A DNA stretch of 64,000 bases, taken from positions 165,507 through 229,506 of the forward strand of contig JASBSU010000009.1 in assembly GCA_030148725.1 (NCBI GenBank), in the 5' to 3' direction. The translations under genes and the position numbers were made by a program. A model generated the notes under the pieces. The model did not search any database and was not told the origin of the DNA. It worked only from the letters and a program-made list of their open reading frames with translations. This document shows positions 23,690-32,017 of this stretch, piece by piece. This stretch comes from Hyphomicrobium sp. (GTDB taxonomy: Bacteria > Pseudomonadota > Alphaproteobacteria > Rhizobiales > Hyphomicrobiaceae). Every line of letters starts with the position of its first letter. Position 1 is the stretch's first letter.

Positions 23690-24070
23690 ATGTCCAACAC
23701 GGGGCGCTTGAGTTTGATCCTGCGGACCAGCGCCGATGTGTGCGTCGGGCTCATCCTCTTTCTGACTTTCGCCTTGGCGGCGAGTGCCTATGAACGCAGC
23801 GCCGCCTCACAGAACCGGCTGGGCGGCTTACTGGCAGTCAGCTCTAGTGCCGGCGACCTGCTGAAATTCTCGCTCGACGACAGTCCGCTGATAGCGGCGG
23901 CAGTCGTCGCGAACGCCGTACCGGTCACCAAAGTGCCGGCGATCGGCGCGCCTCGCATTCCGGCCGCTGGGGTCGCCTGGGCCTTGTTCGCCTTGGCGTT
24001 CTCCGGTGTGGTCGCCTTTAACCTTGCCTTTTTCCGACACCTTCGCCGCGAGTACGCCTCCCCGCGGTGA
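23690..24070 (+). CDS. Hypothetical two-span membrane protein
   Basis: 126 residues: a membrane span at about 15-33 (VCVGLILFLTFALAASAY), a periplasmic-looking middle of about 60 residues, and a second span at about 94-112 before a basic tail HLRREYASPR. AAGGA lies before the start. No family recognised. A large structured hairpin follows directly downstream. Confidence 0.6.
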   Translation: MSNTGRLSLILRTSADVCVGLILFLTFALAASAYERSAASQNRLGGLLAVSSSAGDLLKFSLDDSPLIAAAVVANAVPVTKVPAIGAPRIPAAGVAWALFALAFSGVVAFNLAFFRHLRREYASPR

Positions 24071-24076
24071 GGTGAC

Positions 24077-24129
24077 GTGGAGGAGGGACCCTAGGCTCTG
24101 CTGGGAGCCCTTGACGGTCTCTCCTCCAC
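24077..24129 (+). other. Long structured hairpin between two hypothetical genes
   Basis: GTGGAGGAGGGACC (24077-24090) pairs with GGTCTCTCCTCCAC (24116-24129) in a 14-bp stem with one wobble; an inner GGCTC/GAGCC stem sits in the loop. It begins just after the stop at 24070. There is no T-run after it, so it may be a transcript-end or leader structure. Confidence 0.5.
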
Positions 24130-24230
24130 TCCTAACATTCTAGTAAGGTTTGGACCGTTGTACTCTGACTGGTATGGATGTCGGGGGACCGGCGGTCCGC
24201 AAACGGGGCAATAGGAGCGGAGCTTAACTT

Positions 24231-24713
24231 ATGGGCACGGGTGCTATTCGCAGGAACCTGCCGCTTGCCGTTCTTGGCTTCTCGGCGGCCGGGCTTGGAG
24301 CTGCTGCTATTTCGCTTGGCAACGGCGAAGCCGTCGTCGAGCACGGCTTTCAACGTGCCATCGCAGGCCTCGATGCCTCGAGCGAGCGCAAAGTGCTCCC
24401 GGTCGTAGCCGGAAGCGAAGAATTCTGGCTGACGCACCTCGTGCATGACGCCGGCATGACCGCGGCTAAGCCGGTCTCGGTGGGCGACCGCATCACCATC
24501 GCATCCAATGGCACCCAGCGCGTCCTCAACGTCGTCACCGTCGATCGTCTCGACAGCCAGGTTCTCCCGGTATCCACGGAACGGCCGACGCCAATGCTGC
24601 TCGTCACCTGTCGCGACGAGGCGAACCCGCAAGCCCGCCCGATCCGCTTCCTGATCGAGGCCGGCGACGAGATCCCGGCCCTGTCGGCTGTGAAAGCTCC
24701 CCGGACCCTCTGA
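24231..24713 (+). CDS. Membrane-anchored protein with degenerate sortase-like domain
   Basis: 160 residues with an N-terminal hydrophobic span (about 8-30) and a short beta-rich domain. KPVSVGDRITI, VVTVDRLDSQVL and MLLVTCRDEANPQARPIRF follow the order of a class-D-like sortase: a GDxI strand, then the L-V-T-C motif with the catalytic Cys (127), then an Arg (136 or 139). The expected GH near residue 61 reads AGSEEF, so the catalytic His seems missing; nearby His 69 and 72 are out of register. Sortase-like fold is inferred from motif order only; activity is doubtful. Confidence 0.5.
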   Translation: MGTGAIRRNLPLAVLGFSAAGLGAAAISLGNGEAVVEHGFQRAIAGLDASSERKVLPVVAGSEEFWLTHLVHDAGMTAAKPVSVGDRITIASNGTQRVLNVVTVDRLDSQVLPVSTERPTPMLLVTCRDEANPQARPIRFLIEAGDEIPALSAVKAPRTL

Positions 24714-24740
24714 CCCGCACACTTCTGCGACGTAACACTG

Positions 24741-24760
24741 GGGCGCCTTTGGGCGCCCTT
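24741..24760 (+). terminator. Rho-independent terminator
   Basis: GGGCGCC (24741-24747) pairs with GGCGCCC (24752-24758) around a TTTG loop, followed by TT. It lies about 30 bases after the sortase-like gene and likely ends its transcript. Confidence 0.6.
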
Positions 24761-24863
24761 GACGTATTGCCTTCACGCCAATGGGGCATGCTAAACTTTA
24801 GGACCAGCGAGCGGGCCACGCCCGTGCGCAGGGTTCGAATGCCATTTGGGGGAAGCTCTAGCC

Positions 24864-25043
24864 ATGCGTCTCAATCCGCCGACCATCGCCATCTTCCTCA
24901 TCTCGCTGACGCTCGCCCTGCTGGCCCTCGTCACCAAACTGGGATTCGTCGGCGTGCCGCGCTACCTGCCGCACCAGGAGTTTTGGCTCGCGATCACTGC
25001 CTACATCACGTTGATGGTCGGCAACCTCGTGCGCGGGATCTGA
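24864..25043 (+). CDS. Small two-span membrane protein
   Basis: 59 residues starting MRLNPPTIAIFLISLTLALL, with spans at about 7-28 and 43-57. A GGGGGAAG lies upstream of ATG 24864. Convergent with the SDR gene 22 bases away. Small proteins like this are common in alphaproteobacteria; no family name can be given. Confidence 0.6.
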   Translation: MRLNPPTIAIFLISLTLALLALVTKLGFVGVPRYLPHQEFWLAITAYITLMVGNLVRGI

Positions 25044-25065
25044 CGCCGGATACCCGCCCCGGGAA

Positions 25066-25782
25066 TCACCAGGCGATCGGCGCCTTGTCGCGAAAGAACC
25101 CGCCGGTCGGACCCGCATCCGGCAGCATCGACAGCCACACCGCCGTCTCCGCACCCTGCTCCACCGTTCGCGTCGCATTGGGGCCGCCCATGTCGGTCCG
25201 CACCCACCCCGGGCACATCGCGTTGACCTTGATCGGGCTCGGCCCCAGCTCGGCAGCCGTAACACGCGTCAACGCGTTGAGCGCCGCCTTCGACATCCGA
25301 TAAGCCGGATAGCCCGCCTGCATGTCGGAAAGCTGCCCCGCGCCCGACGACACGTTCACAACGCGCCCATAGCCGCCCTTGAGCATGACCGGCACCACCG
25401 CCTGGATCATACGCAGCGGCCCCACCGTGTTCGCCTCGTACGTCTCGACCACCAGCGACGGCGCCACGTCAAGCACCTTCGATTCCTCCGGCGACTGCCC
25501 TTCTTTCAGGATGCCCGCATTGTTGACCAGTACGTCGATGCGGCCGAACAGATTCATGACCTCTTCGATCGCGGCGCGAACGCTCTCCGCATTCGTCACA
25601 TCAAGGGCCACCACCGGAGGCTCCAGCCCCTCTGAAGCGAGCTTGGCTGCCGCCGCACGCCCCTTTTCGACATCCCGCGAGGCAAGCACCGCGAGAAGCC
25701 CGTTACGGGACAGCTGCCTGACGATCTCGAGGCCAATGCCACGATTGGCGCCTGTAACGAGCGCGATGCGTGTCTCGGCCAT
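25066..25782 (-). CDS. Short-chain dehydrogenase/reductase
   Basis: 238 residues, a classical SDR: cofactor motif TGANRGIG near the N-terminus, DVLVNNAGI, the catalytic Ser in VVNVSSGAGQ, and YPAYRMSK containing the Tyr-x-x-x-Lys pair. PGWVRTDMGG follows, as in carbonyl-reductase-like members, which usually prefer NADPH. The substrate is unknown. AGGAGA precedes ATG 25782. It sits upstream-adjacent to the DUF486 gene on the same strand. Confidence 0.88.
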   Translation of the reverse strand: MAETRIALVTGANRGIGLEIVRQLSRNGLLAVLASRDVEKGRAAAAKLASEGLEPPVVALDVTNAESVRAAIEEVMNLFGRIDVLVNNAGILKEGQSPEESKVLDVAPSLVVETYEANTVGPLRMIQAVVPVMLKGGYGRVVNVSSGAGQLSDMQAGYPAYRMSKAALNALTRVTAAELGPSPIKVNAMCPGWVRTDMGGPNATRTVEQGAETAVWLSMLPDAGPTGGFFRDKAPIAW

Positions 25783-25835
25783 GGCGTCTCCTGGTGTAAG
25801 AGCGTTTTTCCGGTCTGGCGCCGACCATACCTGCT

Positions 25836-26195
25836 TCAGGTGCGTCCCGAGAAGACAAAGAATGCGCCGACGGCGATGAAACCGAAGCCGATCAATTGAT
25901 TGGTGGTGACCGGCTCCTTGAGGTAGAGCGCCGAGAAAACCGCAAACACCGTGAGCGTGATGACCTCCTGCATGGTCTTCAGCTCAGCGGGCGAATAGAC
26001 CGCGCTCCCGTACCGGTTTGCCGGCACAGCGAGGCAGTATTCGAAGAAGGCGATCAGCCACGAGACGAAGATCACCAGAACCAGCGGCTGATCCTTGAAC
26101 CGCAGGTGCCCGTACCAGGCGAAGGTCATGAACACGTTGGAGAGGGAGAGCAGGATGATCGGCGTCAGTTGCGCCGGGATCGTCGGCAACGACAT
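25836..26195 (-). CDS. DUF486 (DMT superfamily) membrane protein
   Basis: 119 residues with four hydrophobic spans. The sequence WYGHLRF, ISWLIAFFEYCLAVPANR-like segment and MQEVITLTVFAVFSALYLKE, ending IGFGFIAVGAFFVF, match DUF486, small drug/metabolite-transporter-like proteins of unknown substrate. It probably shares a transcript with the SDR gene 53 bases downstream. Confidence 0.86.
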   Translation of the reverse strand: MSLPTIPAQLTPIILLSLSNVFMTFAWYGHLRFKDQPLVLVIFVSWLIAFFEYCLAVPANRYGSAVYSPAELKTMQEVITLTVFAVFSALYLKEPVTTNQLIGFGFIAVGAFFVFSGRT

Positions 26196-26645
26196 TGAGA
26201 TTCTAAGCTCCGCTGGCTGTCGCGGTTGTTAGACAAGGGGTATTTGCGTTTGTCGAGCGCCTTCCAATTGCAGCGCCGCACAACGTTTCGCCCCGCGGCT
26301 CCGTTCCGGAGCGCCCTGCCCTGCGCACCGTCCCCCTCCCGCTTTCTCTTTTATTGCGCGGCGCATCGCGCCCCCAACAGCCACGATCCCGCACCTTAAT
26401 TGTCCGGGACCTGCACGGGCGGCGGAGCACTGACCGCCGGCCACACCTGCACATAAGAAGCTGTCCGGCCCATCGATTTGGCTGGCTTCGACCCTCCGCA
26501 TCGGTGAAAATTGCTGACTACGCATTGGCAGCGTCATCGCCACCCTGCCGAAGCTTCATCGGCAGTTAATGAGCGTCGGCGATGCTGCCGCGCTTATCGC
26601 GCCGAAAAGGCGCCAAAGACCGCTTCTGGCAAGGGACCATGTTGC
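26196..26645. other. Gene-free divergent promoter region
   Basis: 450 bases between the divergently transcribed DUF486 and polysaccharide deacetylase genes. Short frames are present on both strands, but none has a ribosome-binding site plus credible composition. It presumably holds both promoters; no operator or structured RNA was recognised. Confidence 0.45.
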
Positions 26646-27551
26646 ATGAGAAAGCTTCTGCTCGCCACCTTGCTGATGATTCCGGCAGCCGTTGTTTCCG
26701 CAGAAGACGGCGTCCACGCGGTCAACGCAGTAGCAGGTGTCGCGCCGCCCGCGGCCGACGAAACCACCAAGCCTCAGGCCGAAGCCAAACCTGCCATCGA
26801 CTGCACCGGCAAGCTCGGCGTCTCTCGCGTCGCTGAAGTCGATACCACCGGCGGCGGCGACTACGGCGAGCAATACCCGCCGACCAAGCTGCTCGAAAAA
26901 GGCGAAGTCGTTATCACCTTCGACGACGGCCCGCACCCGACGTTCACGCGCGAGATCCTGGCGGCGCTGGCCGAGCAATGCACCAAGGCGACGTTCTTCC
27001 AGGTCGGTCAGATGATCAAGAGCTTCCCGGAGATTTCCAAGGAAGTGCAGGCCGCAGGCCATACCGTTGGCACTCACACCTGGTCTCACAAGAACATGGG
27101 AGCCGTGTCGCTCGATCGCGCCAAGTCGCAAATCGAGAGCGCCATCAACATCGCCGAAGCAACGCTGCCCGACGGCGTCGCGCCATTCTTCCGCTTTCCC
27201 TATCTCAGCGACCCCAAGCGCGTGCGCGACTATCTCGCTTCACGCCACATCGCTGTGATGGGCATCGACGCGGATTCCTTCGATTGGCGCAATCGCTCGC
27301 CCGACAAGGTCTTCAAGAACATCTTCTCCGCCCTGGACAAGTCTGGCGGCGGCATCATGCTTTTCCATGACATCCATCCGCAAACGGTGAAGGTGATCCC
27401 CGAGGTTCTCGCGGAGCTCAAGGCGCGCGGCTACAAGGTCGTGCATCTCGTTCCGAAGGCACGCGTCGAGACGGTTGCAGTCGCCGAGCCCGAGCCCATG
27501 CGCAATCCGCTGCGCCGGTCGACGAAGCACCGCCGCGCCGTGAAGCGCTGA
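26646..27551 (+). CDS. Polysaccharide deacetylase (NodB homology), exported
   Basis: 301 residues: signal peptide MRKLLLATLLMIPAAVVSA, a Pro/Ala-rich linker, then a NodB domain (about 85-275). Catalytic and metal motifs of carbohydrate esterase family 4 are visible: TFDDGPHPTFT (catalytic base Asp and metal Asp), HTWSHKNM (metal His pair), FFRFPYLSD, and IMLFHDIHPQT with the catalytic His. It removes acetyl groups from a GlcNAc-type polymer such as peptidoglycan or an exopolysaccharide. The tail is basic. AGGGA precedes ATG 26646. Confidence 0.88.
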   Translation: MRKLLLATLLMIPAAVVSAEDGVHAVNAVAGVAPPAADETTKPQAEAKPAIDCTGKLGVSRVAEVDTTGGGDYGEQYPPTKLLEKGEVVITFDDGPHPTFTREILAALAEQCTKATFFQVGQMIKSFPEISKEVQAAGHTVGTHTWSHKNMGAVSLDRAKSQIESAINIAEATLPDGVAPFFRFPYLSDPKRVRDYLASRHIAVMGIDADSFDWRNRSPDKVFKNIFSALDKSGGGIMLFHDIHPQTVKVIPEVLAELKARGYKVVHLVPKARVETVAVAEPEPMRNPLRRSTKHRRAVKR

Positions 27552-27598
27552 GCCGGGCAACGCGCGCGCAAGTCAGCCAACGGTCGCGGCAACTGCGT

Positions 27599-28039
27599 CT
27601 AACTTGCAAAGAGACGCAGGAATGCCTCGACCTTGGCGCGGTCGTGATATTCCTCTGCGCGAACGATCCGGCCGCCCTCGACCCGCATGACCATGCGAAA
27701 CCTGCCGCTGAGCAGTTCCCCGCTCGCCTGATGCCGGTACATGAACTCCACCTGGTGTCGGACGTCGTTACCTTTGGCGACGAGATCGAGCGGTCGGTAG
27801 AGTAGGTAGTCGAACTGTTTCCGCGCCAGGCGCAGTCCCGCCTCGATGTTCACCCGCCCAACTGTCTCACCTCCGACCGGGAGGAGATCTTCTGAGACAT
27901 GGAGCTTGTAGACGGCATCGTCCGCGACGAGATCCATCGCGGCGCCAATATTACCGGCCGCCCAATGCTCGTTGAACCGTCTCACGACCTCGAGGGGTTG
28001 ATCGACGGAAACGGCAGTCCGATCATCTGCAATCATCAA
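27599..28039 (-). CDS. NTF2-like (SnoaL-type) protein
   Basis: 146 residues, a single cone-shaped NTF2-like domain: PLEVVRRFNEHWAAGNIGAA, MDLVADDAVYKLH, EFMYRHQASGEL, RVEGGRIVRAEEYHDRAKVEAF. Members bind or isomerise small hydrophobic ligands; no particular reaction can be read here. Two adjacent Met codons at the start make the first residue ambiguous. It diverges from the XRE regulator. Confidence 0.78.
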   Translation of the reverse strand: MMIADDRTAVSVDQPLEVVRRFNEHWAAGNIGAAMDLVADDAVYKLHVSEDLLPVGGETVGRVNIEAGLRLARKQFDYLLYRPLDLVAKGNDVRHQVEFMYRHQASGELLSGRFRMVMRVEGGRIVRAEEYHDRAKVEAFLRLFAS

Positions 28040-28170
28040 AGAACGCTGTCGCCGAACGTCTGAAACCAGACTGTAAGCGCCAGCTTACGCGCGGATGGAA
28101 GCGCCGTGAAGCTCGAAGAAGCGACAGCCGCAGCCGCATATCACACGAAAGTAGATGTTCGGAGCATCTC

Positions 28171-28193
28171 AACTGATGTGTTATACATCAGTT
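28171..28193. promoter_or_regulatory. Perfect palindromic operator before the XRE-sulP pair
   Basis: AACTGATGT (28171-28179) and ACATCAGTT (28185-28193) form a perfect 9-bp inverted repeat with the 5-base centre GTTAT, 29 bases before the XRE start. The centre overlaps a -10-like TTATAC. This is the expected geometry for a self-regulating helix-turn-helix dimer; binding is inferred. Confidence 0.55.
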
Positions 28194-28221
28194 CAGCCTC
28201 TGCAATTCGCCCACTCCGACC

Positions 28222-28536
28222 ATGATCACCTCTGCTCAGATGCGCGCCGCTCGCGCTTTGCTCGGCATGGACCAGCAGGCCCTCGCCGACCTCGCGGGCG
28301 TCTCCCTACCCACCGTGCAGCGCATGGAGGCAAGCGAGGGAAACGTTCGCGGCGTAATCGACACGCTGGTCAAGGTCGTCGCCGCCTTCGATGCAGCCGG
28401 CGTCGAACTGATTTCCGCCAACGCCCCGAGCAGCGGCCAAGGCCGGGGTGTTCGCTTCAAGGCCGAGCCGAGTATCGAAGAGCCAAACCGCTCGCGCGTC
28501 ACACCCGCAAAGAAGCGACAAACCACAGACACCTGA
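28222..28536 (+). CDS. XRE-type helix-turn-helix transcriptional regulator
   Basis: 104 residues. The N-terminal half is an HTH of the XRE class: ITSAQMRAARALLGMDQQAL, ADLAGVSLPTVQRMEASEG, then VIDTLVKVVAAFDAAGVELI. The C-terminal part is a short basic tail. No clear ribosome-binding site precedes ATG 28222. A perfect palindrome lies in its promoter and the SulP gene follows 75 bases downstream, so it probably controls itself and the transporter. Confidence 0.82.
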   Translation: MITSAQMRAARALLGMDQQALADLAGVSLPTVQRMEASEGNVRGVIDTLVKVVAAFDAAGVELISANAPSSGQGRGVRFKAEPSIEEPNRSRVTPAKKRQTTDT

Positions 28537-28611
28537 CAAGCAACGATACCGCGACGGCGACCGCCGACTGATCGGCCGACGATCCCGCCGCTCCTTCACC
28601 GGAGACGGAGC

Positions 28612-30384
28612 ATGGGCGCGACCACTCGCCATCGATTGAAACCGCCGCAGCCGACATTCATCGAGCTGTTCACGCCGAAGCTCGTCACGCTGCTGCGCGC
28701 CGGATACACCACCAGCGACTTCAAGGCAGATGCGATCGCCGGGCTCACCGTCGCGATCGTGGCGCTTCCGCTGTCCATGGCCATCGCGATTGGCTCCGGC
28801 CTGTCGCCCGAGAAGGGCCTGTTCACCGCAATCGTCGGCGGCCTTCTCATTTCTGCACTTGGCGGCAGCAGGTTTCAGATCGGCGGCCCCGCGGGCGCGT
28901 TCATCGTACTGATCGCGTCGATCGTGCAGCGGCAGGGCTACGACGGCCTGGTGCTCGCGACGCTGATGGCCGGCATCATGATGATAGCGGCGGGCTTCCT
29001 CCGCCTTGGCACCTACATCAAGTACATCCCCTTCCCGGTGACGGTTGGATTCACCGCTGGGATTGCCGTCATAATCCTCGCAAGTCAGCTGAAGGAACTC
29101 CTAGGCCTCGATATGCCGAGCGAACCGGCTGCCCTGCTCCCCAAGCTCGGCGCCATCGGAGCTTCATTGGGCACCGCAAGTCCAGCGACGGTCGCGCTCG
29201 GAGCGCTCGCCATCGCCACAATCATCGGCCTGCGCCGCTGGAAACCTCGATGGCCGGCCATGCTGATCGCTGTCGCGCTGACCGCGATTGTCGCCGCCGC
29301 ATTGCCGCTCGACGTCGCAACGATCGGATCCAAGTTCGGTGAAGTCCCGCGCACGCTCCCCGTGCCGTCGCTACCGGCCTTCGATTTCGCCAGACTGCGC
29401 GAGCTCTTTCCGGACGCCATCGCGATCGCTTTGCTCGGCTCGATCGAAAGCCTTCTCTCCGCCGTCGTCGCCGACGGCATGACCGGCCGCAAACATCGTT
29501 CGAATTGCGAACTCGTCGCGCAGGGCGTCGGCAACATCGCAGCCGTTTGCTTCGGAGGCATGTGCGTCACCGGCACGATCGCGCGCACCGCGACGAACAT
29601 CCGGGCCGGTGCCCGCACGCCCATCTCCGGCATCCTGCATTCGCTCTATCTGTTGCTGTTCATGCTGGTTGCGGCACCGCTCGCGGCATTCATTCCCTTA
29701 GCCAGTCTCGGCGGTGTTCTGGCGGTCGTTGCGTGGAACATGGCGGAGAAAGCTGAGTTCGTGCGCCTGCTGCGCTCATCGTGGGGTGATGCAGCCGTCC
29801 TCTTGGCGACCTTCCTCCTGACGATCTTTGAGGATGTCACCATCGCCATCAGCGTCGGCGTCACGTTGGGCGCCTTCGTGTTCCTTCACCGCATGGCGGA
29901 GGCCGTGGAGATCGAGTCGGGCGGCTCGATCATCGCGGAGGATGCTGCCGACGCGACGGGCTCTGAGCGCATCGCATATGTCCCCGATGCGTACGGCACC
30001 GATATCGCCGTCTATCACATCTCTGGCGCATTCTTCTTCGGCGCGACCGCCGCCGTCAGCAGCGTGCTGGATCGCATCGGCGAGCACCCCAAGGCATTCA
30101 TCCTCGATTTCAGCGACGTACCGCTCGTCGACAGCACCGCGGCCAACCTGCTGGAAGGCTTCGTGCACAAACTTCGCCGCTCCGGCACCGAGGTCTATTT
30201 CGCAGCCGCACGCAAAGGTGTGCGGCGCACTCTTCTCCTGGCGGGCCTGCGCCGGCCGCTCGTCACCTACGCGCCGACAGTTGAAGAAGCTGTCGCCCTA
30301 GCGAGGCAGAAGCTTTCCAATCTTACCAAACCGTATAATCGGCAATCATTGTCCTCAGATGACCGACGATCGGACCAAGAGTAA
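28612..30384 (+). CDS. SulP family inorganic anion transporter with STAS domain
   Basis: 590 residues: a SulP membrane domain (about 35-430, with DAIAGLTVAIVALPLSMAIA, GGSRFQIGGPAGAFI and IALLGSIESLLSAVVADGMT) followed by a C-terminal STAS domain (about 465-570, with AFILDFSDVPLVDSTAANLL). Family members carry sulfate, bicarbonate or other oxyanions in exchange or with Na+. The substrate cannot be told; no sulfate-assimilation or carbonic-anhydrase gene is beside it. GGAGACGGAG precedes the ATG. Probably in one unit with the XRE regulator. Confidence 0.91.
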   Translation: MGATTRHRLKPPQPTFIELFTPKLVTLLRAGYTTSDFKADAIAGLTVAIVALPLSMAIAIGSGLSPEKGLFTAIVGGLLISALGGSRFQIGGPAGAFIVLIASIVQRQGYDGLVLATLMAGIMMIAAGFLRLGTYIKYIPFPVTVGFTAGIAVIILASQLKELLGLDMPSEPAALLPKLGAIGASLGTASPATVALGALAIATIIGLRRWKPRWPAMLIAVALTAIVAAALPLDVATIGSKFGEVPRTLPVPSLPAFDFARLRELFPDAIAIALLGSIESLLSAVVADGMTGRKHRSNCELVAQGVGNIAAVCFGGMCVTGTIARTATNIRAGARTPISGILHSLYLLLFMLVAAPLAAFIPLASLGGVLAVVAWNMAEKAEFVRLLRSSWGDAAVLLATFLLTIFEDVTIAISVGVTLGAFVFLHRMAEAVEIESGGSIIAEDAADATGSERIAYVPDAYGTDIAVYHISGAFFFGATAAVSSVLDRIGEHPKAFILDFSDVPLVDSTAANLLEGFVHKLRRSGTEVYFAAARKGVRRTLLLAGLRRPLVTYAPTVEEAVALARQKLSNLTKPYNRQSLSSDDRRSDQE

Positions 30385-30422
30385 CGTTCATTCACGGTTG
30401 AGCACATGGACTGGGGGGTCTC

Positions 30423-31913
30423 ATGCAGCAGAAATCCGGAAGCGTTACCTATAAAAAAGTTGATGACGCATACTTTCAGGCGCGCGGGCTGAAGCGCCAT
30501 GCAGGTGTCTGGCTCTTGTGGGCGCTAGGCGTCGGCGCCGTTATCTCTGGACACTTTTCAGGTTGGAACCTTGGTCTCGCCTCTGGCGGCTGGGGCGGCA
30601 TGCTCGGTGCCACGATCCTGATTGCGATCATGTATCTCGGCCTGACCTTCTCGCTCGCCGAGATGAGCCCGGCGATGCCGCATACGGGCGGCGCCTACTC
30701 GTTCGCACGCACCGCCTTCGGCCCTTGGGGTGGCTTCCTCACCGGATTGGCCGAGAACGTCGAATACGTAATGACCGCCGCCGTGATCGTGTTCTTCATC
30801 GGCACCTATGGCGCTGCGATCGTTGGCGCACCGACTGAATCGCAGCCGCTCTTCTGGATATTGGGCTACGTGCTGTTTGTCGGCTTGAACTATCTCGGCG
30901 TCGAGCAGTCCCTGAAATTCGCGCTCATCATCACCATCCTCGCGGTTCTCTGCCTCGTCGTCTTCTATGTCAGCGCCATCGGCCATATCGACTTCAAGAC
31001 CTGGGCACTGAACATCGCTCCCGATGGCACCGAGATCGTCGGTGGGAACGGCCCACTTCTGCCCTTCGGAATCCACGGCATCCTGGCCGCTCTTCCGTTC
31101 GCAGTCTGGCTGTTTCTCGCCATCGAGCAGCTGCCGCTGGCCGCTGAAGAATCCGTTGATCCCAAGCGCGACATGCCGAAGGGCATCATGCTGGGGATGT
31201 TCACGCTGATGCTGTCGGCATTCTGCGTGTTGTTCCTCAATCCGTCGGTCATCGGCGTCGGCTCGTTCAAGCTCGGCACGTCCGGCGAGCCTTTGCTCGA
31301 TGGCTTCCGCGCCATCTACGGCGACGGCTTTGCCAACGCCCTGGCACTCGTCGCCGTCACCGGCCTGATCGCATCGTTCCACGCCATCATCTTCGCCTAC
31401 GGCCGTCAGATCTACTCGCTCTCGCGCGCCGGCTACTTCCCGAGCGTTCTGTCGGTGACGCACGGAACGCGCAAGACACCGCACATCGCGATGGTGGTCG
31501 GTGCGCTCGTCGGCCTCGCGGTGATGCTGACCGTCTGGTTTGTCGAGGGCGCGGATCAGGGCGCCAAGGTGATCGGCGGCACGCTGCTGAACATGGCCGT
31601 CTTCGGCGCCATGTTCTCATACGTGATGCAGGGCCTCACCTACATCCAGCTGAAGCGCAAGTTCCCGCACATCGAGCGGCCGTATAAGAGCCCGCTCGGC
31701 GTACCGGGAGCAGCGCTCACCGTGATTATCGCGCTGGTCACCATCTACATGCAGCTGCAGGACCCGCTGTATATCGCGGGCGTGCTCTGGGTGGCGGCGT
31801 GGTTTGCGGTCGGCATCGTCTACTTCGCCATCTTCGGCCGTCACCGGCTCATCCTCTCGCCTGAGGAAGAGTTCGCGATCGCCCGCGGCGAAGCAGCTTA
31901 CAAGTCCTCGTAA
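30423..31913 (+). CDS. eat: APC-superfamily permease, ethanolamine permease type
   Basis: 496 residues and about 12 membrane spans. The amino-acid/polyamine/organocation pattern is clear: GVWLLWALGVGAVISGHFSG, LAEMSPAMPHTGGAYSFART, PFAVWLFLAIEQLPLAAEES and QIYSLSRAGYFPSVLS. It most closely fits the ethanolamine permease branch, where HFSGWN near the first helix is typical. No eutBC ammonia-lyase genes are in the window, so the substrate is from family resemblance. A GGGGGG element precedes ATG 30423 and a perfect hairpin follows the stop. Confidence 0.85.
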   Translation: MQQKSGSVTYKKVDDAYFQARGLKRHAGVWLLWALGVGAVISGHFSGWNLGLASGGWGGMLGATILIAIMYLGLTFSLAEMSPAMPHTGGAYSFARTAFGPWGGFLTGLAENVEYVMTAAVIVFFIGTYGAAIVGAPTESQPLFWILGYVLFVGLNYLGVEQSLKFALIITILAVLCLVVFYVSAIGHIDFKTWALNIAPDGTEIVGGNGPLLPFGIHGILAALPFAVWLFLAIEQLPLAAEESVDPKRDMPKGIMLGMFTLMLSAFCVLFLNPSVIGVGSFKLGTSGEPLLDGFRAIYGDGFANALALVAVTGLIASFHAIIFAYGRQIYSLSRAGYFPSVLSVTHGTRKTPHIAMVVGALVGLAVMLTVWFVEGADQGAKVIGGTLLNMAVFGAMFSYVMQGLTYIQLKRKFPHIERPYKSPLGVPGAALTVIIALVTIYMQLQDPLYIAGVLWVAAWFAVGIVYFAIFGRHRLILSPEEEFAIARGEAAYKSS

Positions 31914-31931
31914 ATTCAAGACAAAACGGCA

Positions 31932-31959
31932 GTTCCCCTCGTCACGCGACGAGGGGAAC
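31932..31959. terminator. Strong hairpin after the permease gene
   Basis: A perfect 11-bp stem (31932-31942 with 31949-31959) and a 6-base loop start 19 bases beyond the permease stop. No T-run follows, so termination may be incomplete, allowing read-through into the next small gene. Confidence 0.6.
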
Positions 31960-31985
31960 TAACCCGGCTTCAATAGGTTGCCGCG

Positions 31986-32006
31986 CGACGAGCATCACGC
32001 TCGTCG
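31986..32006 (+). promoter_or_regulatory. Hairpin abutting the ribosome-binding site of the basic repeat protein
   Basis: CGACGAGC (31986-31993) pairs perfectly with GCTCGTCG (31999-32006) around ATCAC; the GGGAG of the next gene starts at its very foot. Such a structure could hold or free the ribosome-binding site. Regulation is a guess from position. Confidence 0.4.
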
Positions 32007-32017
32007 GGAGATCAATC

